A DNA stretch of 7,803 nt from positions 1 to 7,803 of the forward strand of contig CANRMZ010000053.1 in the NCBI GenBank assembly GCA_947631885.1, in the 5' to 3' direction. Numbering within the stretch: the first letter of the stretch is position 1; each line of letters starts with the position of its first letter. The position numbers and the translations under genes were made by a program. Positions 1 to 6,289 of this stretch are shown piece by piece. The stretch comes from an uncultured Bacilli bacterium (GTDB taxonomy: Bacteria; Bacillota_I; Bacilli_A; RF39; UBA660). A model generated the notes under the pieces. It had not been told where the DNA came from and did not search any database. It worked only from the letters and a program-made list of their open reading frames with translations.

Positions 1-2047
1 CCGTGTTAGTATTATTTTCCTGCAAATTATATATGGTATGATTATTACCATCTAGAGTTCCTCGGAACTGATCGGCAGTATTTCTTCCTAATGGTTCAAA
101 ATTACTACTTGTTAAAGTAATATCATTATTAAGAATATAGTTACTAAATTTATATTGTAAAGTAGTCATATATTTTAAATCAGCTTCATTTTTTAAAACA
201 TAGTATAATTTACCCGACTTATAAACACTACCCAAAGCCATACCAGTAGCAAAAGAATTTTTACCAATTAAGCTACCATTAGCATAAGTTTCAATATAAT
301 AAATAGAATTATCAGCAAGCTTATTAGGTAAAACAATAACTCCTTCATAGGCTCCGGCAACTAAATAAGAACTATCATCTGTATAATTAACAATCGTATT
401 ATTATAAACATCTTTAATAATAAATGAAAGTTTAGTTCCCGTTACTAGATTAGTAGCTCTTGATTTAATGTTATATTTATATGTTCCATCACTTTGCCAT
501 TTACCACTTGATGTTTCAAAATAAGTAGTTGCACTGGAATCGGTTTGAGTATTATTTGTGAAGGCAAAAACCTTAGATGGCTGAGTATATGCATTACCAA
601 TTGATGGTTCTACATAAATGATAAAATCTTCTTGAGTAAGAGAAACATTATTAGCTTCTACACTATATCTTCCTGGAGTATTAACTTTAACAGTTCCAAG
701 TAATGTTTTGGTGTTCTTATCACCATAGTAAACACTGTATGTTACATCTTGAGTAGTAGATGTTTCAAATGATACTCTTTTAAGAGTTTCTATAGGTCTT
801 GCTTTTTGAAATAAAGCTTCAACTTTATGACCAGTAACGTTTGTGATACTTACAGGGCCATAAGTATTATAGGTATTATCATAATCTTTAGGTACAACCT
901 TAATAATTCCCGCAGCTTCTAAATAATCAGAATCATAAGCTAAATAAATATATTGAGTTAAATCTCCCCATGAGTTTTTTAATATCCAAGCCCCGTTTAC
1001 AACATTATATTTACCACCGGCAGCATAACATGATGTACTTGGAGTACTTGTATTAGTATCTCCATTACTATATGAACAGTAAGAAAGAGAATAATTATCA
1101 TCCCAACCAATGATTGCCATAGCATGAGTTCCTTTATAAGTTGGTGATGCAAAAGGACTTTCACAACTATCATTCCAGTTTAATAACCCTGATATATCAC
1201 CACTACGTTGATCAACATAGCAGCCATGAGCAGCAGCCTTTTCGGGTGATAATGTAGAAATATATACCGCACCATTTTGCATGATATGATTTTTTATATT
1301 TTTCCGCCATTGTTCTTTTTCAGTTGCTGAAGACTTTCTTTGAAGATCAGGAAATCTTATATAATCAGTAACTAAATAATTACTATTATTCAAATTAAAG
1401 GCATCACTAAGATTAACAGCAAACTTGTTTTCATTCCAACTTGACCATGTACCGGTCATTTGAACAGCACCAAGGCCCATGGCTAAATATCGAACAGCAC
1501 TATTGAACGTACCGCCTTCACCTATATTTCTTGAATTGACAGACGCATATGGATTAAATCCTTCTCTATAAATCGTATTGTTTTTAGCAGATATATAATC
1601 AAGTTGTCTTTCGGAAAAATCAAAAGTTCCTTGCTTATGCATAATCATATTTGATTCTAAAGATTCATTGGAAGCAAAAGCCCAACATATGCTTAAATTG
1701 CCTTGATTTTCGACAGGAGTTACAGCATTTAAAGTTCTTAAATCATATTTAGCCGGAAGACTTGCCGAATAAGCTATTGGAGCATAAGCCTTCATTTTCA
1801 CATTGTAATCATCACTACTATTGCCATCACTTGGTACAACGTATTTTTCAGGAGCGGCTTGCCACTCTGCCTTTTCTTCTTCAGACAAGCTATTATAATA
1901 TTCCCATTTAGGATTTAAAACACCAGCTTCTGCCGTTTTACCTAAGTCAAGAGTATCGGCTATTTCAAAAGCATCTTTAGCGGGTAAACTTCTAAAAATA
2001 ACAATCACTATTAATAAACAAAAAAGAAGTGATCTAATATGCTTCAT
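1..2047 (-). CDS. Secreted papain-like (C1A) cysteine protease with lectin-like and GLUG-type regions, 3' end outside window
   Basis: Open reading frame of 682 codons from ATG at 2047 with no stop before the window edge, so the C-terminus is missing. Residues 1-23 form a signal peptide (basic start, hydrophobic core LLFCLLIVIVIF, likely cleavage after SLPA). A propeptide follows, with the stretch LNPKWEYYNSLSEEEKAEW usual in gut Firmicutes C1 proteases. The catalytic domain runs from about 97 to 395: oxyanion Gln115, nucleophile Cys121 in QGNLSICWAF, His308 in GTHAMAIIGW, Asn358 in LKNSWG. Residues about 400-520 resemble the lectin-like domain that follows such proteases (ETLKRVSFET, and a late KWQSDG strand). 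After an unassigned beta-rich stretch, FRGTLDGNNHTIYNL (661-675) matches a GLUG/beta-helix repeat. The key frame-defining residues all lie in one frame, so no frameshift is seen. Likely substrates are host, dietary or surface proteins; that is inference. The missing C-terminus probably carries more repeats and perhaps a wall anchor. Confidence 0.93.
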   Translation of the reverse strand, partial: MKHIRSLLFCLLIVIVIFRSLPAKDAFEIADTLDLGKTAEAGVLNPKWEYYNSLSEEEKAEWQAAPEKYVVPSDGNSSDDYNVKMKAYAPIAYSASLPAKYDLRTLNAVTPVENQGNLSICWAFASNESLESNMIMHKQGTFDFSERQLDYISAKNNTIYREGFNPYASVNSRNIGEGGTFNSAVRYLAMGLGAVQMTGTWSSWNENKFAVNLSDAFNLNNSNYLVTDYIRFPDLQRKSSATEKEQWRKNIKNHIMQNGAVYISTLSPEKAAAHGCYVDQRSGDISGLLNWNDSCESPFASPTYKGTHAMAIIGWDDNYSLSYCSYSNGDTNTSTPSTSCYAAGGKYNVVNGAWILKNSWGDLTQYIYLAYDSDYLEAAGIIKVVPKDYDNTYNTYGPVSITNVTGHKVEALFQKARPIETLKRVSFETSTTQDVTYSVYYGDKNTKTLLGTVKVNTPGRYSVEANNVSLTQEDFIIYVEPSIGNAYTQPSKVFAFTNNTQTDSSATTYFETSSGKWQSDGTYKYNIKSRATNLVTGTKLSFIIKDVYNNTIVNYTDDSSYLVAGAYEGVIVLPNKLADNSIYYIETYANGSLIGKNSFATGMALGSVYKSGKLYYVLKNEADLKYMTTLQYKFSNYILNNDITLTSSNFEPLGRNTADQFRGTLDGNNHTIYNLQENNTNT

Positions 2048-2057
2048 GTTTACCATA

Positions 2058-2062
2058 CTCCT
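2058..2062 (-). promoter_or_regulatory. Ribosome binding site of the C1A protease
   Basis: AGGAG lies 10 nt before the ATG at 2047 but only 1 nt before an in-frame ATG at 2056. The spacing therefore favours the downstream start, which also gives a conventional signal peptide beginning MKHIRSLLF. Confidence 0.65.
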
Positions 2063-2071
2063 ACTATAAAC

Positions 2072-2100
2072 ATTTTATCAAAAAATAATGGAAAGTACAA
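2072..2100 (-). promoter_or_regulatory. Possible sigma-A-type promoter for the C1A protease
   Basis: TTGTAC (2095-2100), a 17-nt spacer and TAAAAT (2072-2077) precede the protease. The -35 matches TTGACA at only three positions, and the -10 matches TATAAT at five. The preceding terminator at the end of xseB makes a separate promoter here necessary, but the exact boxes are uncertain in such AT-rich DNA. Confidence 0.4.
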
Positions 2101-2112
2101 TTAAAAGGCAAT

Positions 2113-2137
2113 AAAAAATAGCTAATTTAGCTATTTT
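2113..2137 (-). terminator. Intrinsic terminator after xseB, overlapping its stop codon
   Basis: On the minus strand AAAATAGCTAA is followed by one A and then TTAGCTATTTT, a perfect inverted repeat. In practice this gives a 9-bp stem with loop AAATT. The right arm runs into six T and then ATT. The xseB stop TAA (2129-2127) lies in the loop/inner stem. The stem has only two G-C pairs. The A-tract on the left could let it act on either strand, but no plus-strand gene needs it. Confidence 0.7.
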
Positions 2138-2351
2138 CAACTTCGAAGTCTTTTAATTCGCCATTTTCTGTTAAAATTTTATTTACTTTATCCGTGGCAT
2201 CTTTTAATTTTTCTGAACAATATTTAGATAATTCCATAGCTTCTGTATACTTTTTAATGGCGTTATCCAAATCAATATTACCATTTTCTAATTCTTTAAC
2301 AATCTTCTCAAGATTATCTAAAGCACTTTCAAAAGTTTTTTCTTCTTTCAT
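2127..2351 (-). CDS. xseB: Exodeoxyribonuclease VII small subunit
   Basis: Small subunit of exonuclease VII, which with XseA degrades single-stranded DNA to oligonucleotides in the cytoplasm. The 74-aa product has the usual family length and a helical hairpin pattern: TFESALDNLEKIVKELENG near the N-terminus, then IDLDNAIKKYTEAMELSKYC and a basic/acidic tail. These match the conserved XseB core (F-E-A-L-L-E-I-V-L-E-G, then L-A-Y-G-L). The ATG overlaps the xseA TGA by ATGA, and GGAGG at 2359-2363 lies 7 nt upstream inside xseA, so translation is probably coupled. That fits the known need for several XseB per XseA. The gene ends in an intrinsic terminator and is the last of the nusB operon. Confidence 0.95.
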   Translation of the reverse strand: MKEEKTFESALDNLEKIVKELENGNIDLDNAIKKYTEAMELSKYCSEKLKDATDKVNKILTENGELKDFEVENS

Positions 2352-3613
2352 TTTCTAACCTCCGTTACTGTAGCTGAAACCTCTCCAGTATGCATTTTTA
2401 TTTCAATATTACTACCCTTTTGCAATTTAGAAGCATCCTTTATAACTTCATTATCACTTTTGATAATACTATAACCCTTTTCCAGTATTCCTAAAGGATT
2501 TAACAATTTAAGACTATTTATTAAAAGAGATAATTTATTTTCTTTTTTTTCAATTAAAGACATTGGATTTTGCAAAATATTACTTGTCATAATTTCGCGG
2601 GCTCTTTTTTCTTTGTTATATAAAATATTTAAAATATTATTTTTAGCATTGTCAATTAAATTATCCACTTTTTGTTCTTTAATCTCATAAATACTCATAG
2701 GATTTTTTAAAATATATGATCTTTTAAATCTTTCTAATCTAATAAATTTTTCATTAATCATATTTTTAATAAATTTATTAAGACGAATGGTATAATTTTC
2801 GATTAAAGCATTAACATCCATGATTGTAGGCACAGCCATTTCCGCAGCTCCTGTAGGAGTCGGAGCTCTTAGATCAGCTACAAAGTCGGCAATCGTAAAA
2901 TCTATCTCATGCCCTACAGCACTAATGACGGGAGTATTACACTCATATATAGCTCTAGCCACACATTCTTCATTAAAAGCCCATAAATCTTCGATAGATC
3001 CTCCACCCCGACCCACGATTAAAGTATCTAAATTATAACTATCAGCAATCTTTATTTGCTTAACAATATTATCTTTAGCCCCATCACCTTGCACAAGACT
3101 TGGAAAAAGAATTACTTCACAGATAGGATATCTTCTTTTAATAGTCGATATAATATCACGAACTGCTGCTCCAGTTGAGGCCGTAACAACGCCAATACGA
3201 TTAGGATAGCGAGGAATTTTCTTTTTATGTTCGGGGGCAAATAATCCCTCTTGCTCAAGCTTTTTCTTAAGTTTTTCATATTCAATAAATAATTTGCCAA
3301 TACCATCCATTTCCATTTTATCAACGTATATTTGGTAACTACCGGTGGCTGGATAAGCACTTATTCTTCCCTCGACTAAAACATTCATACCATCTTCAGG
3401 TACGAACGTTAAATTTTTGGCGCTACTTGCAAACATTACCGCATTAATTCGGCCGCCTTCATCCTTTAATGAAAAGTATAAATGTCCGCGGGTATGATTT
3501 TTAAAATTAGATATTTCGCCAGATATAAAGACTTTACCTAAAAATGGATCACCATCTAAAATCATTTTGATATAATTATTAATCTCGCTTACTTTTAAAT
3601 ATTCATGTTCCAT
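2348..3613 (-). CDS. xseA: Exodeoxyribonuclease VII large subunit
   Basis: Catalytic subunit of exonuclease VII, acting on single-stranded DNA in repair and processing. The 421-aa protein has all expected parts. An OB-fold (about 5-100) carries SGEISNFKNHTRGHLYFSLK. The nuclease domain has GVVTASTGAAVRDI (141-154), GRGGGSIEDLWAFNEE (201-216) and SAVGHEIDFTIADF (231-244), followed by DLRAPTPTGAAE. A long helical region follows with repeated N-P-[ML]-[SG] units (304, 349, 372), and then the terminal ILEKGYSII strand segment. In E. coli the segmented helical arm is where XseB subunits dock, so the repeated units here are probably XseB-binding segments (inference). The start has AGGAG 6 nt upstream; it begins 16 nt after nusB and overlaps xseB by 4 nt. 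It ends in TGA, which argues against TGA-as-Trp decoding. Confidence 0.97.
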   Translation of the reverse strand: MEHEYLKVSEINNYIKMILDGDPFLGKVFISGEISNFKNHTRGHLYFSLKDEGGRINAVMFASSAKNLTFVPEDGMNVLVEGRISAYPATGSYQIYVDKMEMDGIGKLFIEYEKLKKKLEQEGLFAPEHKKKIPRYPNRIGVVTASTGAAVRDIISTIKRRYPICEVILFPSLVQGDGAKDNIVKQIKIADSYNLDTLIVGRGGGSIEDLWAFNEECVARAIYECNTPVISAVGHEIDFTIADFVADLRAPTPTGAAEMAVPTIMDVNALIENYTIRLNKFIKNMINEKFIRLERFKRSYILKNPMSIYEIKEQKVDNLIDNAKNNILNILYNKEKRAREIMTSNILQNPMSLIEKKENKLSLLINSLKLLNPLGILEKGYSIIKSDNEVIKDASKLQKGSNIEIKMHTGEVSATVTEVRK

Positions 3614-3629
3614 TTTAGTCTCCTACTGC

Positions 3630-4028
3630 TTACATTTCTTTTATTACTTTATCCAAAACAGCATTAATGATTTTTCTAACCGAATCATCGCTATATTTTT
3701 TAGCAAGTTCTATAGCCTCATTAATAACGACAACCTCGGGTGTATCAGTATATTTAAGCTCAAATAAAGCTATTTCTAATATAGCTTTACCGGTTTTATC
3801 AATACGATTTATATCCCAGTCAACCATATGTTTATTAGCTATTTTGTCAAGCTCATCTTTATACGTTTCAACCCCATAAACAATCTCTTTAACAAATTCA
3901 TTATCTACTTCAAGATTTTCTCTAATCTTGGCATCCAAATCATAATCGATTTTATTTTCTTCATCAATGCTTATTTGATAAATAATAATCATTGCTTTTT
4001 CTCTTAAATAACTCCTTGTATATGCCAT
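3630..4028 (-). CDS. nusB: Transcription antitermination / rRNA processing factor NusB
   Basis: RNA-binding factor that, with NusE (ribosomal protein S10), binds boxA RNA and supports antitermination and processing of rRNA transcripts. The 132-aa all-helical protein has the family landmarks. The N-terminal helix REKAMIIIYQIS corresponds to the usual R-x-x-A-x-x-x-L-Y. FVKEIVYGVETYKDELDKI lies at 45-63, and WDINRIDKTGKAILEIALFEL at 71-91. The signature PEVVVINEAIELAKKYS is at 97-113, and KIINAVLD near the C-terminus replaces the common KFINGVLD. The length is slightly short but complete. It is first in a nusB-xseA-xseB operon; related Firmicutes such as Bacillus subtilis have folD between nusB and xseA, which is absent here. 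The ATG has AGGAG 6 nt upstream and an extended -10 promoter just before it. Confidence 0.95.
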   Translation of the reverse strand: MAYTRSYLREKAMIIIYQISIDEENKIDYDLDAKIRENLEVDNEFVKEIVYGVETYKDELDKIANKHMVDWDINRIDKTGKAILEIALFELKYTDTPEVVVINEAIELAKKYSDDSVRKIINAVLDKVIKEM

Positions 4029-4034
4029 ATAAAT

Positions 4035-4061
4035 CTCCTAAAACTCTATTACTATAACATA
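4035..4061 (-). promoter_or_regulatory. Extended -10 promoter and RBS of the nusB operon
   Basis: TATGTTATAGT (4061-4051) fits the extended -10 pattern TRTGnTATAAT with one mismatch; no convincing -35 lies at the right distance. Initiation would fall near 4044. AGGAG at 4039-4035 then stands 6 nt before the nusB ATG. The position in the 54-nt gap after orf383 makes this the natural operon promoter. Confidence 0.5.
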
Positions 4062-4082
4062 CTTTTCAAAGAAATTACATAT

Positions 4083-5234
4083 TTAATTTACAAAATATGG
4101 ATTTCCCCATGAACCGTCACCCTTAGATACTACAGCATTTGGGTTAAGATATAAAACCGGATATACATAGCCAGTTGCGCTTGTCTTTGTCAAAGCGCCC
4201 TCTATATTAAAAACTAATCCGGTATCAGATAAAAGCAGATATGGTTTATTGTATTTTTTTAAGGAATTTAAAGTTTTATAATCACTTAATGATAAAAGTC
4301 CTACTTTACTTACAACTTTATTTTCGGCCTCTTTTTCATGATTCTGAAGACTATTAATACTAGCGTTTAAATCACTTTCGTCATATAATGACCAGCTATG
4401 ATCTAAAACCATCCCTCTTATATATTTACCATCAGTATCAAAAAAGGCGTCTTCAAGTCTTGGTAATAAGTCATTATTCCATGAAGAAATGCCAAATGCT
4501 TTAGTTCTTACTACTTTAATGCCATCTTCGTCTTGGCCTATTATCTCATATAAATCTTCTTCAGCACAGAACTCATCACGCGAATTTAGACAAATATAAT
4601 TATTATTTTTCGTAATGTTTTGATCTTTCAAGTATTCAGCCTCGGTACACAAAACTTCTTCGACTCCGATACTTCCTGGGAAGTTGCTATCTGTGATGGT
4701 TTCACTAATTTGACCATTTTGGTAATATGATGTAATATGCCAGGTTTGATTGGTGATTTCACTACCATCATTAACAATATAATAAGATGCTAATAAGGTT
4801 TTTAAGTTTCCCAAATTATAATCTTTTAATTCAATGTTATCAAAAATAATTTGATCATTTAAAATCCCTGTTAAAGTTACAAGATCTTGACTATTAGCGC
4901 GATAATATCCATTAGGATTCTCATCCCAATAATAATATAGATTATAACGACACACACTAGTTACATCGTGCTTGTTTTGTAAGGAAACTTTATAATCAAT
5001 ACTACTAATTTCATTATTCTCGCTATGTGTTGGAATTACTATATCCATTTCAGCCTTTTCATCAGCATAAAAAGTAGGTCTTAAACCATCTTCTCTATTT
5101 TGTTTATTATCAAAATAACGGTTTAAAACACTACATAAGCCAATTATAAATAGCAAAATGCATATTGCCAATACAATAATTAATGTAATAGTATTTTTAC
5201 TAGATATCACACTTTTATTTTTACTCTTTTCCAT
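4083..5234 (-). CDS. Membrane-anchored extracellular protein of unknown function
   Basis: The 383-aa protein has a short basic N-terminus, one hydrophobic segment at about 15-37 (TITLIIVLAICILLFIIGLC) and a large polar remainder, so it is probably a type II membrane protein with its bulk outside. Residues about 60-185 look beta-rich. From about 228 it resembles a C-terminal module common in gut Bacilli and Clostridia surface proteins: LYEIIGQDEDGIKVVRTKAF, then VGLLSLSDY (311-319), and a terminal YPVLYLNPNAVVSKGDGSWG leading to NPY. In usual members the end reads roughly V-R-P-V-I-x-L ... G-x-G-T-x-x-N-P-Y, so this copy is divergent. Four cysteines (95, 196, 215, 223) lie outside the membrane and could pair. 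No catalytic motif is recognised. It is a single-gene unit with its own promoter, between two housekeeping operons. The family resemblance comes from memory of such sequences and needs a profile search. Confidence 0.85.
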   Translation of the reverse strand: MEKSKNKSVISSKNTITLIIVLAICILLFIIGLCSVLNRYFDNKQNREDGLRPTFYADEKAEMDIVIPTHSENNEISSIDYKVSLQNKHDVTSVCRYNLYYYWDENPNGYYRANSQDLVTLTGILNDQIIFDNIELKDYNLGNLKTLLASYYIVNDGSEITNQTWHITSYYQNGQISETITDSNFPGSIGVEEVLCTEAEYLKDQNITKNNNYICLNSRDEFCAEEDLYEIIGQDEDGIKVVRTKAFGISSWNNDLLPRLEDAFFDTDGKYIRGMVLDHSWSLYDESDLNASINSLQNHEKEAENKVVSKVGLLSLSDYKTLNSLKKYNKPYLLLSDTGLVFNIEGALTKTSATGYVYPVLYLNPNAVVSKGDGSWGNPYFVN

Positions 5235-5253
5235 ATTACTCTACCCTAAAATA

Positions 5254-5282
5254 ATTGTATAACATTTTAGAAAGATTGGCAA
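5254..5282 (-). promoter_or_regulatory. Sigma-A-type promoter of orf383
   Basis: TTGCCA (5277-5282), a 17-nt spacer and TACAAT (5254-5259) each match the consensus at five of six positions. Initiation near 5247 would leave a leader of only about 12 nt before the ATG at 5234, containing a weak AGGGTAGAG ribosome site. The -35 begins directly after the T-tract of the preceding terminator, so the two signals are packed without spare sequence. Confidence 0.6.
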
Positions 5283-5284
5283 TT

Positions 5285-5309
5285 AAAAAAAGATAATCAC
5301 TTATCTTTT
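5285..5309 (-). terminator. Intrinsic terminator of the rimM-trmD operon, overlapping the orf195 stop codon
   Basis: On the minus strand AAAAGATAA, loop GTGA and TTATCTTTT form a perfect 9-bp stem with a GNRA-type tetraloop. The right arm continues into seven T in all, then AATT. The TAA of orf195 (5303-5301) is the end of the left arm. This cleanly separates the operon from orf383. Confidence 0.75.
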
Positions 5310-5888
5310 CCTTAAATCATATAGTAGTTCATGAAGAAACTTAGTCAGGCTATCGTTTCCCGCCTTGGTTAAAGTAACTTTATCAACGACGAACTTACTA
5401 CGGCGCATATCGCTACTAAGCTCAGATTTTTGCATTGAATTAATTGCAGCTTCATAAGCTCTTTCATCACTTTCGAATTCTTCTGTATAGTACTCAATCG
5501 CCGTTTGAATTGCTTTTGCTAAAACTTCCTGAATATCAATTTGCATTACTAGTTGATTAGTTGTATAGTCACATTCATTAGCTTTTGCTAAAGCTTTTCT
5601 AATCGTTTTATTATATAAATCTATAATATTTTCATTATATGGATTAGAAAAAGCATTTACGCTTAAGTCGTAGCCACGTAAAACAGAACTAGAGCCAAGC
5701 AAGGAAATGGGGAATGCATCAATATTTTCTTGTTTAAGTTCAAAAGGAGGGTCTTCCGGGCCATCATACATTTCATGAAATTCCTCAGGAGAGTAAGTAA
5801 CCATGATTGTATCGGGATCAATACCCATTTCTTGTATTTGCATCGCAGCTTTTAATTGTTCTTCTTTAAGACTACTTATTTTATCCAT
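5301..5888 (-). CDS. Hypothetical protein, 195 aa, last gene of the trmD operon
   Basis: I do not recognise this family. The product has no signal peptide or membrane segment and is probably cytoplasmic. The N-terminal third is acidic and proline-containing (TYSPEEFHEMYDGPEDPPFE at 31-50), followed by a Ser/Gly-rich turn (SLLGSSSVLRGYD, 62-74). From about 85 to 155 it is strongly helical (ENIIDLYNKTIRKALAKANE, EVLAKAIQTAIEYYTEEFE). It then has a short likely strand (KFVVDKVTL) and a basic helix ending LHELLYDLRKR. The start is clear: AAGGAG at 5900-5895, 6 nt before the ATG. It begins 2 nt after the stop of orf132, so the two are surely co-transcribed and probably coupled. It ends within the terminator hairpin. 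Co-transcription with rimM and trmD permits a translation-related role but does not show one. Confidence 0.85.
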   Translation of the reverse strand: MDKISSLKEEQLKAAMQIQEMGIDPDTIMVTYSPEEFHEMYDGPEDPPFELKQENIDAFPISLLGSSSVLRGYDLSVNAFSNPYNENIIDLYNKTIRKALAKANECDYTTNQLVMQIDIQEVLAKAIQTAIEYYTEEFESDERAYEAAINSMQKSELSSDMRRSKFVVDKVTLTKAGNDSLTKFLHELLYDLRKR

Positions 5889-5890
5889 TA

Positions 5891-6289
5891 TTATCTCCTT
5901 ATTGTATTTTTGGTTTCCATACCAACAACAATAAATTCTTTCAAGTTGCTTAAATCCTCAATAAATTTATTATATAATTCTTGCTTTAGATATTTTTTAT
6001 ACTTATATTCTAGCATCTCATATAACTTATTAAGTTCATCTAAACATAGGCTATAGTTAGACGAAGAATCATCTTCATCATTAATGCTACTTATCATATT
6101 GATCAGCTTTTGATATTTAATCATCAATTTTTTTAAAACAATTTTACAAATTTTATCATAATCATAAATCGTAACATAAGTAATAGTTTCTTTAGTTTTA
6201 GACTTAGGCGTAAAAGTATAGTAATTTTCAGCAGTTACTTTAATGATTTGTTTTTCACTATTATCTTTTAAAATTATATAATTACTCAT
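5891..6289 (-). CDS. Hypothetical protein, 132 aa, overlapping the end of trmD
   Basis: Not recognised. The protein has no signal or membrane segment. The first 45 residues look beta-rich (NYIILKDNSEKQIIKVTAEN, then TFTPKSKTKETITYVTIYDY). Two long charged helices follow (about 45-70 and 80-118), separated by an acidic linker with DEDDSSS, so a helical hairpin or coiled coil is likely. The C-terminus is basic (ETKNTIRR). The ATG at 6289 is preferred over an in-frame GTG at 6298 because AGGTGA (6300-6295) stands 5 nt before it. The start overlaps the trmD stop as ATGAGTAA, and orf195 follows after 2 nt. The A/T-rich codons are like those of its neighbours, so there is no sign of transfer. In many Firmicutes rplS follows trmD; here this unknown pair takes that place. 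Confidence 0.85.
   Translation of the reverse strand: MSNYIILKDNSEKQIIKVTAENYYTFTPKSKTKETITYVTIYDYDKICKIVLKKLMIKYQKLINMISSINDEDDSSSNYSLCLDELNKLYEMLEYKYKKYLKQELYNKFIEDLSNLKEFIVVGMETKNTIRR

Noticed and set aside
2048..2056. ATG at 2056 as start of the C1A protease
   Set aside because: Only 1 nt separates it from AGGAG; the ATG at 2047 has usable spacing and gives a normal signal peptide.
2348..2350. Possibility that TGA encodes tryptophan as in Mycoplasma
   Set aside because: xseA ends at TGA exactly at the xseB start with family-typical length, and tryptophans are encoded by TGG throughout.
2820..3038. Plus-strand open frame of 72 codons inside xseA
   Set aside because: It is the antisense shadow of the conserved nuclease region, with no ribosome site and no recognisable protein.
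3112..3360. Minus-strand open frame of 82 codons in another frame of xseA
   Set aside because: It lies wholly within the well-conserved XseA frame and its translation has no family features.
3667..3879. Plus-strand open frame of 70 codons opposite nusB
   Set aside because: Antisense shadow of the conserved NusB C-terminal half; no ribosome site.
5856..6056. Plus-strand open frame of 66 codons opposite orf132, rich in Phe, Tyr, Leu and Ser
   Set aside because: Its hydrophobic look comes from the Lys/Glu-rich helices on the other strand; no ribosome site. The minus-strand gene has good start signals on both sides.
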